NCBI RefSeq assembly: GCF_900096895.1
Contig: NZ_FMYO01000002.1
Coordinates: 248,001 to 312,000, forward strand
DNA length: 64,000 nt
Direction: 5' to 3'
From: Acinetobacter kookii
Lineage (GTDB): Bacteria > Pseudomonadota > Gammaproteobacteria > Pseudomonadales > Moraxellaceae
The notes beneath the pieces are model-generated. The model did no database searches. It saw only the letters and a list, made by a program, of their open reading frames with translations, and had not been told where the DNA came from. Below are positions 37,406-47,566 of this stretch, piece after piece. The stretch's first letter is position 1, and the number at the start of each line of letters is the position of its first letter. Both the position numbers and the translations under genes were made by a program.

Positions 37406-38452
37406 TTAAATACGCTTGGGTAACTGGCTGACCCAGGTCATTAAACGGGTTGCATCATTGGTACGTGCCGCAGAAGAATCTGCTCCAAGAAGTACAACCA
37501 CCGCTGGACGGTTATTTAAAGTGGTATGCATTGCGACACAACGTCCTGCTTCATTGATATAACCGGTTTTTGAAATATTGATATTCCAGCCACCATTACG
37601 CACTAAGGCATTGGTATTATTCGATTTCAATACCCGGTAACCGAGGTTAAAGTCATAGCTTGGAGTGGTCGAGAACTGACGAATTAGACCGTATTGCGAT
37701 GCCGTATTGACCAGAATACCGAGGTCACGCGCTGAAGATACATTACCTGGATGTAAACCAGTTGACTCTAGATAATGAGTGGAATGCATACCTAAGGCTT
37801 TAGCTTTGGCATTCATTGCAGAAATAAAAGCTGCACGGCCACCCGGGAAAGTGCGTGCCAATGCAGAAGCAGCAGGATTCTCAGACTTCATCAATGCAAA
37901 TAACAGCGCCTCGGCTCGATTCATGCTGTCACCAGCACGCAGCGTCGAGCTTGAACTCTTGCAACCTGAACAAGAAAAGTCCGTCTGTTGTAAAGTAATT
38001 TTCTCGGACATGTTTAAACGGGCATCTGCAATCACAACAGCAGTCATGAGCTTGGTCAGGGAAGCAATCGGAAAGGCAGTATTACTGTTTTTACTGTATA
38101 AAACCTCGCCTGTCTGGCCATCCATTACCAAAGCAGCACGGGCATTTATAGAAGGCTGATTGCCATAATTGGAATTGTTTAAAACCTGTACCGTTTTAGG
38201 TGCAGAATGAGTGACCCCAGCATTGGAACTACGGACAGAAGTCGTGACTTTTGTTGAACCTTGCGGAGAGACTTCTTCAGCCGAAGCATCACCGTTTAAT
38301 AATTGACTCACATCTTCAGAGGACCAGTTCAACGTCGCTTGTCCCGTCCCTTTAGAAGTGTCCATCACCAGCTCTGCAAAACTGGTTGAACTCATGCTTA
38401 GCAGCATTGACATGCCTAGCACATGCATTAAAAACTTTTTCGAATTTTTCAC
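37406..38452 (-). CDS. pbpG: D-alanyl-D-alanine endopeptidase, PBP7/8 type
   Basis: This low-molecular-mass penicillin-binding protein cleaves D-Ala-meso-DAP cross-links in peptidoglycan. The 348-residue protein has a signal peptide (cleavage about STSFA), a low-complexity linker (about 40-95), then the S11 peptidase core with SxxK (IASLTKLM), SxN (MKSENPAAS) and KTG (NISKTGYINEAG). No C-terminal amphipathic anchor is visible, so it is probably periplasmic. A. baumannii PbpG has been reported to contribute to serum and ascites survival. Divergent from gacA. Confidence 0.92.
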   Translation of the reverse strand: MKNSKKFLMHVLGMSMLLSMSSTSFAELVMDTSKGTGQATLNWSSEDVSQLLNGDASAEEVSPQGSTKVTTSVRSSNAGVTHSAPKTVQVLNNSNYGNQPSINARAALVMDGQTGEVLYSKNSNTAFPIASLTKLMTAVVIADARLNMSEKITLQQTDFSCSGCKSSSSTLRAGDSMNRAEALLFALMKSENPAASALARTFPGGRAAFISAMNAKAKALGMHSTHYLESTGLHPGNVSSARDLGILVNTASQYGLIRQFSTTPSYDFNLGYRVLKSNNTNALVRNGGWNINISKTGYINEAGRCVAMHTTLNNRPAVVVLLGADSSAARTNDATRLMTWVSQLPKRI

Positions 38453-38672
38453 GGTGATTTACTCAACTCAAGGAGGCAATATACGTTTGTATATTTCCTC
38501 AAAAATGCTTACATTTAGACACAAAGACCAACACTTTTAGTTGCTCACAACATTGTGTATAACATTTAATTGAAACATATAGAATAGGATTGCTAATTTT
38601 GTCATTTCATTGCAAGCTTATTTTGCTTTATGTAACAAAAAAATGCTTTTTTTGGATATGAGGGAGAACCCG

Positions 38673-39308
38673 GTGATCACAGTTTTAGTGGTAGATGACC
38701 ATGAATTGGTACGTACTGGAATTTGCCGTATGCTCGAAGATCATGCGGATGTTCAAGTGATTGGTCAGGCTGAATCTGGTGAAGAAGCGATTAACTTGGT
38801 TCGTCATCATCATCCTAATGTCGTTTTGCTTGATGTCAACATGCCGGGAATTGGCGGGGTGGAAACAACCCGACGGCTATTGCAAACAGCACCTGAAACC
38901 AAAGTACTGGCCGTCAGTGGCCTGGCGGAAGAACCCTATCCTTCATTATTACTGAAAGCCGGGGCTAAAGGCTATATCACCAAAGGAGCGCCAGTCTCTG
39001 AAATGGTTCGTGCCATCAACAAGGTCATGCAGGGTGGAAAATATTTCAGCGCGGACATTGCTGAACAACTAGCCAGTTCCTATCTGTCCGACACCCAGCA
39101 GTCTCCTTTCGATGCCTTGTCGGAACGTGAAATGCAGGTCGCGATGATGGTGGTGAATTGTATTAGTGCCCAGGAAATTGCCGATAAACTTTTTGTCAGT
39201 GTCAAAACGGTAAACACTTACCGTTACCGCATCTTCGAAAAGCTGAATCTGGATAGTGATGTCAAATTGACCCATCTGGCTATCCGTTATGGACTGATTA
39301 AACCTTGA
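38673..39308 (+). CDS. gacA: GacA/UvrY-type response regulator
   Basis: GacA is the response regulator of the GacS/GacA system. The 211-residue protein has a receiver domain beginning ITVLVVDDHELVRTG, with phospho-acceptor Asp in VVLLDVNMPG (about residue 54) and Lys in YITKGA, and a LuxR-type HTH (LSEREMQVAMMVVNCISAQEIADKL read in parts, then VSVKTVNTYRYRIFEKL). A GTG at 38673 has AGGGAG seven bases upstream and gives the conserved MITVLVVDD start; the long frame from 38610 is rejected. GacS is not in the window. It lies directly before pilS, 27 bases apart, so co-transcription with pilSR is possible. Confidence 0.92.
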   Translation: MITVLVVDDHELVRTGICRMLEDHADVQVIGQAESGEEAINLVRHHHPNVVLLDVNMPGIGGVETTRRLLQTAPETKVLAVSGLAEEPYPSLLLKAGAKGYITKGAPVSEMVRAINKVMQGGKYFSADIAEQLASSYLSDTQQSPFDALSEREMQVAMMVVNCISAQEIADKLFVSVKTVNTYRYRIFEKLNLDSDVKLTHLAIRYGLIKP

Positions 39309-39335
39309 TGCCCTTAGGCTTGCTAGAAGACCTGC

Positions 39336-40901
39336 ATGACGCAACCGACCCAGACCTTTGAGTTTAACCAATATCATTTAGGCATTTGGTATAGTACTTA
39401 TAGACTCATTATTGCGACCAGTCTTCTGCTGATTTTTTTGTTAACTTATCAGCGTTTAAATACCGATTATCACTATCCACAGCTTTATCTTTACGCCCTG
39501 ATAGGTTACGTATCAATCAGCTGTATCCAGTTAATCACGCTGAAAAGCATACGTTTAAAAATTACTCAGCAACTCCCCCTGTTATTTGTTGTCGATGTTA
39601 TTGCTTTAAGCTTGCTCACCCTGGCGGTAGACGGCCCGAACCTGCAATTGAGTTTGCTGTTTGTGATTACTATCTTCGCAGCCTCGTTATTACTCAACGC
39701 CAAAAAGGCCTTGATTATTACCTTGATTGCCGTGATCAGCGTGATTTATCAGCTTTTTATAGGTAGTATTTTTGATTTTTCTTCACTGAATAATATTGGC
39801 AATAGTGCAGTATTGGCCTTTCTGTTTTTAGTGGTGTATGGCAGTGGGCAAATTGCAGTAAAACGCTTTCAAATCCTTGAAAATTTAAATTTTTCCCAAT
39901 CGCTAGAATTAAATCGACTGCAAAACCTGAATCGCTATATTCTGGAACAGATCGAACTCGGCTATCTGGTTTTAGATGAAAACTGCCATATTGTGCTGAG
40001 CAACCCTGCTGCCTGTCTGCTTTTAGGCATTCCTCCACTGTATGCCTATGACAAATATCCCTTATATAAGGCACAGCCCGATTTATTTGAATTACTTAAA
40101 TTTGATCAATTGCAGGACGGAGAAAAATTTCAGTTTGAATCGCAGCTCAGCCATTATCATATGCATATTGAAGTGCAAAAGCTTATGGTGCCACAACAAA
40201 CCCTGACGCTACTGGTATTGCAGGATGCCACCAAGCTCAATCAACGTGTCCAACAATTAAAACTTGCGGCACTCGGGCAACTGTCCGCCAGTATTGCTCA
40301 TGAAATTCGCAATCCTCTAGCTGCCATTGTACAAGCCAATGAACTTTTGAGTGATAGCGACCCGCATCAGCAGGCAACCTTAAGCCGGATGATTTCGAAA
40401 CAGACACAGCGGATTGACCGGATTATACAAGACACCCTGAATATGGTGCGCAATAAAGAAACCCATCCCTCAACCATTGAGCTGAAACAGTTTATTCCCT
40501 TACTCATTCAGGAAGATTTGGCTGATATTGCGACCCAAATTAAATATACTGTTCACAGTAATATTTTTGTTCATTTTGACGAGGCACAACTTCGTCAAGT
40601 GCTGATTAACCTGATTCGCAATGCCATTCGACACAATTCCCCAGAACATTCACATATCGAATTGAATGTTAACTTACATGAAGCCAATGTGCGCATTGAT
40701 GTTCGTGATTTTGGGGCGGGCGTTGCTTCCAAGGACTTGGCTAATTTGTTTCAACCTTTTTTTAGTACCGAAATCACGGGAACTGGTTTAGGATTATACT
40801 TATCACATAGTTTTTGCGAAGCCAACCAGGCAAAACTGAACTATGTAAAACAAGAACAGGGAGCATGCTTTCGAATAGAATGCCTGCGAGTCGCTTTATA
40901 A
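39336..40901 (+). CDS. pilS: Type IV pilus sensor histidine kinase PilS
   Basis: PilS is the membrane kinase that senses pilin in the inner membrane and controls PilR. The 521-residue protein has six hydrophobic helices in the first ~170 residues, a PAS-like domain (about 195-300; LNRYILEQIELGYLVLDENCHIVLSNP in parts), a HisKA with phospho-His in ASIAHEIRNPLAAI (about H325), and a HATPase domain with N-box NLIRNAIRHN and G-boxes VRDFGAG and TGTGLGLYL. PilR follows 22 bases downstream. Confidence 0.95.
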   Translation: MTQPTQTFEFNQYHLGIWYSTYRLIIATSLLLIFLLTYQRLNTDYHYPQLYLYALIGYVSISCIQLITLKSIRLKITQQLPLLFVVDVIALSLLTLAVDGPNLQLSLLFVITIFAASLLLNAKKALIITLIAVISVIYQLFIGSIFDFSSLNNIGNSAVLAFLFLVVYGSGQIAVKRFQILENLNFSQSLELNRLQNLNRYILEQIELGYLVLDENCHIVLSNPAACLLLGIPPLYAYDKYPLYKAQPDLFELLKFDQLQDGEKFQFESQLSHYHMHIEVQKLMVPQQTLTLLVLQDATKLNQRVQQLKLAALGQLSASIAHEIRNPLAAIVQANELLSDSDPHQQATLSRMISKQTQRIDRIIQDTLNMVRNKETHPSTIELKQFIPLLIQEDLADIATQIKYTVHSNIFVHFDEAQLRQVLINLIRNAIRHNSPEHSHIELNVNLHEANVRIDVRDFGAGVASKDLANLFQPFFSTEITGTGLGLYLSHSFCEANQAKLNYVKQEQGACFRIECLRVAL

Positions 40902-40923
40902 ATGAAAATTGCTGGGGTGTATT

Positions 40924-42333
40924 GTGGAACAACAACCACTTGTTTTATTGGTGGATGATGAGGAAGACTTGTGTACCCTCATGCAAATGTCTTTATCCCG
41001 GATCGGGATTAAAACCCATATCGCCTATCGTCTTGAACAGGCCAAAAAATTCTTGTCTGAATACCGCTATGATGCCTGTTTAACCGATTTAAATTTACCG
41101 GACGGCAATGGCCTGCAACTGGTGGAATGGATTAACCAACATTATCCATCCATACCCGTGGCGGTACTGACCGCATATGGCAATATGGAAATTGCCATCG
41201 CAGCACTTAAAGCGGGTGCCTTCGATTTTGTTAGCAAACCCGTGAATCAGAAGCATCTGGAACAGCTCCTGCAAAAGGCTTTCAACAAACCACAAGAACT
41301 GTTACAGATCAAGGAAGATAGTCTGGAGCAAAAATTGCTGGTCGGACAATCCCTGCCGATTCAACAGTTACGGGTGACCTTAAATAAAATTGCCCGCTCT
41401 CAGGCACCCGTCTTTATTACCGGTGAATCCGGAACGGGAAAAGAAGTCATTGCCAATCTGGTGCATCGCCTCAGTAACCGCAATGAAGGCCCTTTTATTG
41501 CCATTAACTGCGGAGCCATCCCGACTGAATTAATGGAAAGTGAACTGTTTGGGCATAAAAAAGGCAGCTTTACCGGCGCCACTCAGGACAAACAGGGTCT
41601 GATTCAATCTGCCCACGGCGGCAGTTTGTTTCTGGATGAAATTGCTGAACTGCCTTTAAGTATGCAGGTTAAACTGCTGCGTGCCGTACAGGAAAAACGC
41701 ATTCGTCCAGTCGGTTCAGACTGTGAAATTGATGTCGATTTCCGCGTGATTAGTGCCAGCCATCAGGATCTGGAAGCCCTGGTTCAGCAAGGTCGCTTTA
41801 GACAGGACTTGTTCTTCCGCATTCATGTCATGGATCTGGTCTTGCCTCCACTGCGTGAACGCGGTGACGATATCATTTTATTGGCCCATCACTTTATTCA
41901 GAAAATTTCTCAGGAATGGGCTATTCCTCAAAAACAGCTGACTGATCGTGCGAAAAGCTTTTTACTGAGTCAATATTATCCCGGCAATGTGCGTGAACTG
42001 CGCAATATCATTGAACGCGCGATTACCTTAAGCGATGATGAAATCATCGACTTGCAACACTTGCAAAGCGCACCTTTACGCTATCCTACTGCGGCAGCAT
42101 CAGAGGTAACGGAAGACCAGCACAGCTTGCGTAGTGACATCCTGATATCTTCCAAGAAATTGCCTGATGAAGGTCTGGAGCTTTATCTGGAAAATATTGA
42201 AAAAGATATTTTACTCAATGCACTGAATTTAACCCATTGGAACAGGACCCTGGCGGCCAAGAAACTGGGCATGTCTTTCCGTTCCTTGCGTTATCGTCTG
42301 AAGAAATTTGGTTTAGATACCGACGAGGACTAG
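40924..42333 (+). CDS. pilR: Sigma-54-dependent response regulator PilR
   Basis: PilR activates sigma-54 transcription of pilA. The 469-residue NtrC-class protein has a receiver domain (LLVDDEEDL; phospho-Asp in CLTDLNLPDG), a AAA+ domain with Walker A GESGTGKEV, the sigma-54-contact loop GSFTGAT, Walker B SLFLDEIAEL and R-finger region YPGNVRELRNIIERA, and a C-terminal Fis-type HTH (WNRTLAAKKLGMSFRSLRYRLKK in parts). GTG at 40924 with GGGGT seven bases upstream is preferred to TTG at 40909. The target pilA is not in the window. Confidence 0.95.
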   Translation: MEQQPLVLLVDDEEDLCTLMQMSLSRIGIKTHIAYRLEQAKKFLSEYRYDACLTDLNLPDGNGLQLVEWINQHYPSIPVAVLTAYGNMEIAIAALKAGAFDFVSKPVNQKHLEQLLQKAFNKPQELLQIKEDSLEQKLLVGQSLPIQQLRVTLNKIARSQAPVFITGESGTGKEVIANLVHRLSNRNEGPFIAINCGAIPTELMESELFGHKKGSFTGATQDKQGLIQSAHGGSLFLDEIAELPLSMQVKLLRAVQEKRIRPVGSDCEIDVDFRVISASHQDLEALVQQGRFRQDLFFRIHVMDLVLPPLRERGDDIILLAHHFIQKISQEWAIPQKQLTDRAKSFLLSQYYPGNVRELRNIIERAITLSDDEIIDLQHLQSAPLRYPTAAASEVTEDQHSLRSDILISSKKLPDEGLELYLENIEKDILLNALNLTHWNRTLAAKKLGMSFRSLRYRLKKFGLDTDED

Positions 42334-42357
42334 GCTATTTTTAAGGATTAGACGGTT

Positions 42358-43539
42358 TTATTTATGGCTTAAAATGATCTCTGCAACATGTTCCAGATAG
42401 TTTTCTTCTTTCATGTCATGTTGCAGCAGATAGGGTTGATTGGGCTGAATCCCCACCCCTTCAATCATTTGCCCTTTAGGGGTGTAGTAATGCGATACCG
42501 TCATCTGTAAAGCTGCACCATTGGAAAGGGGAAACAGTTTTTGCACTACGCCCTTTCCATAGCTTTTATCACCCACCACCCAGGCACGCCCATGATCTTT
42601 CATCGCTGCAGTAAACACTTCAGCAGCAGAGGCAGAACGGTTATTGATTAAAATACCCAACTTTAAATTCTGAAATTCAAAACTGGGTAAGGCCTGAAAC
42701 TGCTGGTCGCCTTCAGAACGGCTTTTGGTCGAAACGATGATGCCCTGATTCAAAAAAAGATCGGCCGATTCAACCGCAGCAGACAACAATCCGCCCGGGT
42801 TATTTCTTAAATCCAGCAATACCGCTTTCAAGCGTGAAGAAGAATGCTCTTCAATCAGGCGTTTGATTTCATTGGCTGTATCTTGCTGAAATACCTTGAC
42901 TTTGATCACCAGCACCTGATTATGCAGCAGGGTTGCCTGAATATCGGTTTCTATTTTTTTATTACGGACTAAAATCAGCGGCTTGCTACTTGGTGCCAGC
43001 TGTAAACTTAAGGTAGAGCCAATCGAACCATTCAGCAAGCTGTTCACCTGATCATGATTGAATTTTTTCAGTTCCTGATCATCAATCTTAAAAACACTGA
43101 CCCCATTGCGCAAACCTTGCTTGGCTGAATCCGCATTTTCCTTTAATCTTCGAATGACCCATTGATGCAACTGTGAGTCATAAGCCAGTTCAAAATCGAC
43201 AGAGGCGATATCACCTTCGGTATATTGTAACAGCTGCTTATAATCTTCTGGACTTAAATAACGGGAATAACGATCCAGGCCACTGACCAGACCTTTAATG
43301 GCCTGTTGAAACAAGGCTTCATCATTTTTGGCATCGACATAATTTTCTTTGACAATGCTGTAAATCTGCACGAACTGCTGAATTGATTCCACCGGAACTT
43401 CAGCATAATTCTGTTCCACTTCATCATCAAAATCTAGAACTGGCTGAACCTTGCCTTTTACCGCGGCAAGGGCGGAATGGCTCACACACATGAATAACGT
43501 TGTTAAAATGACAACCTTGTTCCAGCGCTGTAAAGCCAT
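42358..43539 (-). CDS. S41 family C-terminal processing peptidase
   Basis: A periplasmic serine/lysine-dyad protease of the CtpA/Prc family. The 393-residue protein has a signal peptide (cleavage about HSALA), a helical N-terminal region, a PDZ domain (about 125-205, GVSVFKIDDQEL) and the S41 core with LLDLRNNPGG, nucleophile Ser in NNRSASAAEVFTAAM and general-base Lys in GDKSYGKGVVQ. The substrate is unknown; in Pseudomonas such CtpA enzymes degrade peptidoglycan hydrolases and in Acinetobacter Ctp mutations alter envelope and resistance. It lies 26 bases after gpmI, a common pair (gpmI-ctp) in gammaproteobacteria, often with an envC-like gene between; that gene is absent here. Confidence 0.9.
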   Translation of the reverse strand: MALQRWNKVVILTTLFMCVSHSALAAVKGKVQPVLDFDDEVEQNYAEVPVESIQQFVQIYSIVKENYVDAKNDEALFQQAIKGLVSGLDRYSRYLSPEDYKQLLQYTEGDIASVDFELAYDSQLHQWVIRRLKENADSAKQGLRNGVSVFKIDDQELKKFNHDQVNSLLNGSIGSTLSLQLAPSSKPLILVRNKKIETDIQATLLHNQVLVIKVKVFQQDTANEIKRLIEEHSSSRLKAVLLDLRNNPGGLLSAAVESADLFLNQGIIVSTKSRSEGDQQFQALPSFEFQNLKLGILINNRSASAAEVFTAAMKDHGRAWVVGDKSYGKGVVQKLFPLSNGAALQMTVSHYYTPKGQMIEGVGIQPNQPYLLQHDMKEENYLEHVAEIILSHK

Positions 43540-43565
43540 CCATCCACCTGTTTATACGAAAATTT

Positions 43566-45113
43566 TTATGATTTTAAAGTAATCAAATTACGACCTTGCA
43601 TTTCTGCAGGTACAGGAATTTGCATGAGATTCAACAATGTCGGTGCGACATCTGCAAGCACCCCCCCTTCAGCAATCGTGGCAGAAGTCGGGCCTGCATA
43701 GATAAACGGAACCAGTTCAGTGGTATGTTGGGTATGTACCTGACCGCTCTGGTAGTCCTGCATTTGCTCTACATTACCATGATCGGCAGTAATCAGCATA
43801 TGACCTTTTTGTGCCATCACCGCTTCATAAACACGGCCCAGACAAGTATCCACCGCTTCCACTGCTTTCACTGCGGCATCAAATACACCGGTATGCCCAA
43901 CCATATCACCATTGGCATAGTTCACCACCAAGAGGTCGTATTTACCTGAATTAATTGCAGCAACCAGTTCATCAGTCACCTCATAAGCACTCATTTCCGG
44001 TTTCAGGTCATAAGTCGCCACGCTTGGAGATGGAATCAAAATGCGTTTTTCACCCGGGTATTCATCTTCACGACCACCACTGAAGAAGAAGGTCACATGG
44101 GCATATTTTTCTGTTTCGGCAATACGCAGCTGGGTTTTACCCAGACTGGATAAATACTCGCCAATCGAGTTTTTCAGCCCTTCCGGCATGTAAGCAACCG
44201 GCGCATCAATGGTCGCCTGGTAACGGGTCAGCATCACAAATTTAGACAGGCTTGGAACCACTTTACGCTCAAAACCGGCAAAGTCCTTTTCTACAAAGGC
44301 TTTAGTAATTTCACGCGCACGGTCGGCACGGAAATTCATGAACACTACACTGTCGCCATCCTGAATTTTCGCCACATCACCAATACGGGTCGCTTTGACA
44401 AATTCATCACTTTCTTCAGCTGCATACGCCTGTTCCAGACCTTCAACAGCTGTTGCAGCGGTACGTACGGCTTCACCTTCAGTCAGCAGACGGTAGGCCT
44501 GTTCTACACGATCCCAACGGTTGTCACGGTCCATGGCAAAATAACGGCCGATCAGGGTCGCAATACGACCCTGGCCCGGATATTGGGCAAATAACGCATC
44601 TAATTTTTCAAGCGAAGGCTGCGCACTTTTAGGCGGTGTATCGCGACCATCCAGAAAAGCATGCAGATAAACTTTGGCACTGCGTTTCAGTGCCAGTTCA
44701 GCCATGGCCACAATATGGTCTTCATGCGAATGCACGCCACCTTGCGACAGCAAGCCCATAATATGTACTGCACCATTTGCAGCTTTGGCTTTTTCAACGG
44801 CATCGACCAGCACTTCGTGCTCAAAAAAAGCACCGGTACGGATGTCTTTGGTAATACGAGTGAAATCCTGATACAGCACACGGCCTGCACCCAGGTTCAT
44901 ATGACCGACTTCAGAGTTGCCCATTTGACCATCAGGCAGGCCGACATCTTCACCTGAACCTGAAATCAAACCATGCGGATGCTTTTGTTGTATAGCAGTT
45001 AAATTAGGTCGTTTTGCTGCCAGGAAAGCATTGTCTTCGACCGCTTCGCGATGACCCACACCATCCATGATTACCAATACGTGAGGGATTTTGCCAGCAG
45101 TTGCATCCGTCAT
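43566..45113 (-). CDS. gpmI: 2,3-bisphosphoglycerate-independent phosphoglycerate mutase
   Basis: GpmI interconverts 3- and 2-phosphoglycerate in glycolysis/gluconeogenesis using two Mn ions and a phosphoserine intermediate. The 515-residue length is normal. Motifs: [17 protein letters not shown] (first metal Asp), the nucleophile Ser in [44 protein letters not shown], and metal ligands in [12 protein letters not shown] and [12 protein letters not shown]. The frame extends to 45170, but the ATG at 45113 gives the conserved [13 protein letters not shown] start with AGAG upstream. Confidence 0.96.
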   Translation of the reverse strand: MTDATAGKIPHVLVIMDGVGHREAVEDNAFLAAKRPNLTAIQQKHPHGLISGSGEDVGLPDGQMGNSEVGHMNLGAGRVLYQDFTRITKDIRTGAFFEHEVLVDAVEKAKAANGAVHIMGLLSQGGVHSHEDHIVAMAELALKRSAKVYLHAFLDGRDTPPKSAQPSLEKLDALFAQYPGQGRIATLIGRYFAMDRDNRWDRVEQAYRLLTEGEAVRTAATAVEGLEQAYAAEESDEFVKATRIGDVAKIQDGDSVVFMNFRADRAREITKAFVEKDFAGFERKVVPSLSKFVMLTRYQATIDAPVAYMPEGLKNSIGEYLSSLGKTQLRIAETEKYAHVTFFFSGGREDEYPGEKRILIPSPSVATYDLKPEMSAYEVTDELVAAINSGKYDLLVVNYANGDMVGHTGVFDAAVKAVEAVDTCLGRVYEAVMAQKGHMLITADHGNVEQMQDYQSGQVHTQHTTELVPFIYAGPTSATIAEGGVLADVAPTLLNLMQIPVPAEMQGRNLITLKS

Positions 45114-45234
45114 AATGAACACTCTTTTGTTTACAATTTCATCGTCATATCTTACCGAATTTTCGGTCAAGACTCTATGTGCAGATCATGACTAAAGCTG
45201 ATCATGCACATTGTTTTTATCACTGTCGGGTCTG

Positions 45235-46305
45235 TTAACGTGCGCGGCGCAGTAAATAACCGCCGACCAGCATCATCAGCACAATCGGTACAAACACAAA
45301 CCAGGCCGGCGAAGGTGAATAGACCAGACTTGCATAGCCCATAAAATCTTGCAGGTAGAAGAATCCCAGACCGATAAATAAGGCAATGACCAGACGGAAA
45401 CCCATCGACTGTTGGCGTAAAGGACCAAAAATAAAGGAACAGGCAATCAGTACCAAGGCAATCAGCGCAAAAGGCGAAGCGACTTTTTGCCAGAATGCCA
45501 GCTGATAGGTTTTCGGCACCTGGCTATATTCATGCATGTAGCTCATGAAACTCACCAGCTGACTTGGAGATAAATCTTCCGGGTCAATGGTGACCATATG
45601 CACATATTTCGGTTGCAGGGCTAAAGCCAGCGGTAGCTGTGCTGTCTGTGCCAGAGTAGCATTGCCTTGAGGCAGAATATCTATCTGGGTTGCCTGCTGC
45701 AGCTTCCAGTCACCATCTTTAATGAACTGGCCCTGTTCCGCATTCAATACACCTTTCAGATAATAATTGTCATCAAAGTCGACCACCTGAACATGCTGAA
45801 GCTGGCCTTGTGCATTGGCATAATCAATATAAATAAAACGCTGACCTTCCCGGGTCCAGTAGCCCCTCACCTCGCCCAATGCACTGGCGCTACGGTGATC
45901 CTTGACACTTTTGGCCTGTTCATTGGTATACGGAATTACCCATTCACTCAAGACAAAGGATAAAACCACCAGAATCAGCGCCGAACGGATGACCCAACCC
46001 ACAATACGCCACAGGCTGATTCCCACCGAGCGCATCACCACCAGCTCACTATTGGAAGCCAGGGTGCCTAAACCCAGCACCGCACCAATCAGGGCAGAAA
46101 TAGGTAAAATTTCATAAAGATAACGCGGCGCACCCCATAACACATAGAGAAATGCCTGCCAGGCTCCGTAGTTCTCGTTCAGTGAACCCAATTCACCCAA
46201 ATAGGTAAACAGCACCTGTAAAACAGAGAGTACCGCGGTTGCCCCCAGCATGGCGAGTGCCGTGGTTTTGGTCACATGTTTGGCGACTATTCGACGTGCT
46301 AACAT
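45235..46305 (-). CDS. lptG: LPS/LOS export permease LptG
   Basis: LptG and LptF form the membrane dimer of the LptB2FGC ABC transporter that extracts lipooligosaccharide from the inner membrane. The 356-residue protein has the YjgP/YjgQ layout: N-terminal helix after MLARRIVAKHV, three N-terminal helices, a periplasmic beta-jellyroll (about 135-265) and three C-terminal helices, ending YLLRRAR. The coupling-helix region SNSELVVMRSVGISLWRI is conserved. It begins one base after the lptF stop, so both are one operon. The ATPase lptB is elsewhere. Confidence 0.95.
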   Translation of the reverse strand: MLARRIVAKHVTKTTALAMLGATAVLSVLQVLFTYLGELGSLNENYGAWQAFLYVLWGAPRYLYEILPISALIGAVLGLGTLASNSELVVMRSVGISLWRIVGWVIRSALILVVLSFVLSEWVIPYTNEQAKSVKDHRSASALGEVRGYWTREGQRFIYIDYANAQGQLQHVQVVDFDDNYYLKGVLNAEQGQFIKDGDWKLQQATQIDILPQGNATLAQTAQLPLALALQPKYVHMVTIDPEDLSPSQLVSFMSYMHEYSQVPKTYQLAFWQKVASPFALIALVLIACSFIFGPLRQQSMGFRLVIALFIGLGFFYLQDFMGYASLVYSPSPAWFVFVPIVLMMLVGGYLLRRAR

Positions 46306-46306
46306 T

Positions 46307-47407
46307 TTAAGACCTCACCTGCTGAATTCGTTTCTTGATTTTGGGTGCCAGTTTCTGTTTGCGGGAAAACAGTGCTGCCGCAACAGCATAGGCCAGCAAC
46401 ACCAGAGGATAGGCCCATATGCCCATTTCATCTTTACTGATGCGCGTTTTGACTGCCATCAGGGCGACAATCAGGCTGGCAAAAATCAGTAAGGCCGGGA
46501 ACAGTTTTAAATAACGTCCCTGACGCGGACTCACTTCACACAGGGCAATCGCCAGCATTAAGGCAGCCACAATGGAAAAGGGTACGAAGATCCGCCAGCC
46601 CAATTCACTCGCAACGACAGGATCGTTGCGGTTGGTCCAGAGCTTGGCAATTGGCAAGGCTTCCACTTCGGCGCTTTCAAATTTGGCTTCTTGATCATTT
46701 TCCAGACGTAAACGGTAAGACTGGAATTCGGCCTGGGTATACTTGGGGGTGCCGGGGAAAATCTCATAACGGCGCCCTTCTACCAAATCGACAATACTGG
46801 CGGTTTCATTGGCCACTTCAACACGGGTGGCTTCTTTGGCCAAAATCATGATGTCAGGTTTGCCCGGTTTCTGGGCACGCTGATAGAAAAACACATCTTT
46901 CAGATTTCGACGGTCTTCGGACAGGTCTCCGGCATAAATGGTATAGGGACCCGAGGAAATAAACTCTTTGGGACGGACCAGATCGAAACCGGTTCTCACT
47001 GCCTGCTTGGTGGTCAGCTCTTCAAACTGACGCAGTCCCCAAGGAGACATCCACACCATTAACACCGTTTGCACGGCAAGAAAAACCACCGTCAACGGAA
47101 TCAGCAAACGTCCCAACTGGTTACGGCTGATGCCACTGCCATTCATGACCGCCATCTCATGATCGACATACAATCGGCCAAATACCAGCATCAAACCGAT
47201 AAAGAAACCTAGTGGAAGAATTAAGGTTAAAAATTCCGGTAGCCGATAACCAATAATACTAAACAAAATACTGGCATCCAGACGGCCTTGTGCCGCAACA
47301 CCAAAGTACTTGATCAGTCGACCACCCATCATAATTAAGGTCAATAAGGCAATTACCACCAAGGATGTAGACAGCACTTGCTTGACCAGATAACGCCGAA
47401 TAATCAA
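46307..47407 (-). CDS. lptF: LPS/LOS export permease LptF
   Basis: Partner of LptG in lipooligosaccharide export. The 366-residue protein begins MIIRRYLVKQVLSTS with the first membrane helix, contains the coupling region DHEMAVMNGSGISRNQLGRLL, a periplasmic jellyroll (about 130-260, VEGRRYEIFPGTP) and three C-terminal helices. It is divergent from pepA, the same arrangement seen in other gammaproteobacteria (pepA / lptFG), with about 160 bases of shared promoter region. Confidence 0.95.
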   Translation of the reverse strand: MIIRRYLVKQVLSTSLVVIALLTLIMMGGRLIKYFGVAAQGRLDASILFSIIGYRLPEFLTLILPLGFFIGLMLVFGRLYVDHEMAVMNGSGISRNQLGRLLIPLTVVFLAVQTVLMVWMSPWGLRQFEELTTKQAVRTGFDLVRPKEFISSGPYTIYAGDLSEDRRNLKDVFFYQRAQKPGKPDIMILAKEATRVEVANETASIVDLVEGRRYEIFPGTPKYTQAEFQSYRLRLENDQEAKFESAEVEALPIAKLWTNRNDPVVASELGWRIFVPFSIVAALMLAIALCEVSPRQGRYLKLFPALLIFASLIVALMAVKTRISKDEMGIWAYPLVLLAYAVAAALFSRKQKLAPKIKKRIQQVRS

Positions 47408-47566
47408 ATTAATTCTTCCAGAAAAAGGGCAAATAAAAACTAGCGCTAGTTTACCCGAATGGTGAAAATATAAAACCTATACTGTTGTTGCGCATTGAAA
47501 CTCTATTCATAGAAATGTTTCAATGGTTTAATGGTTTGCAATCTTTCCAAGGCATGAATACAGCAC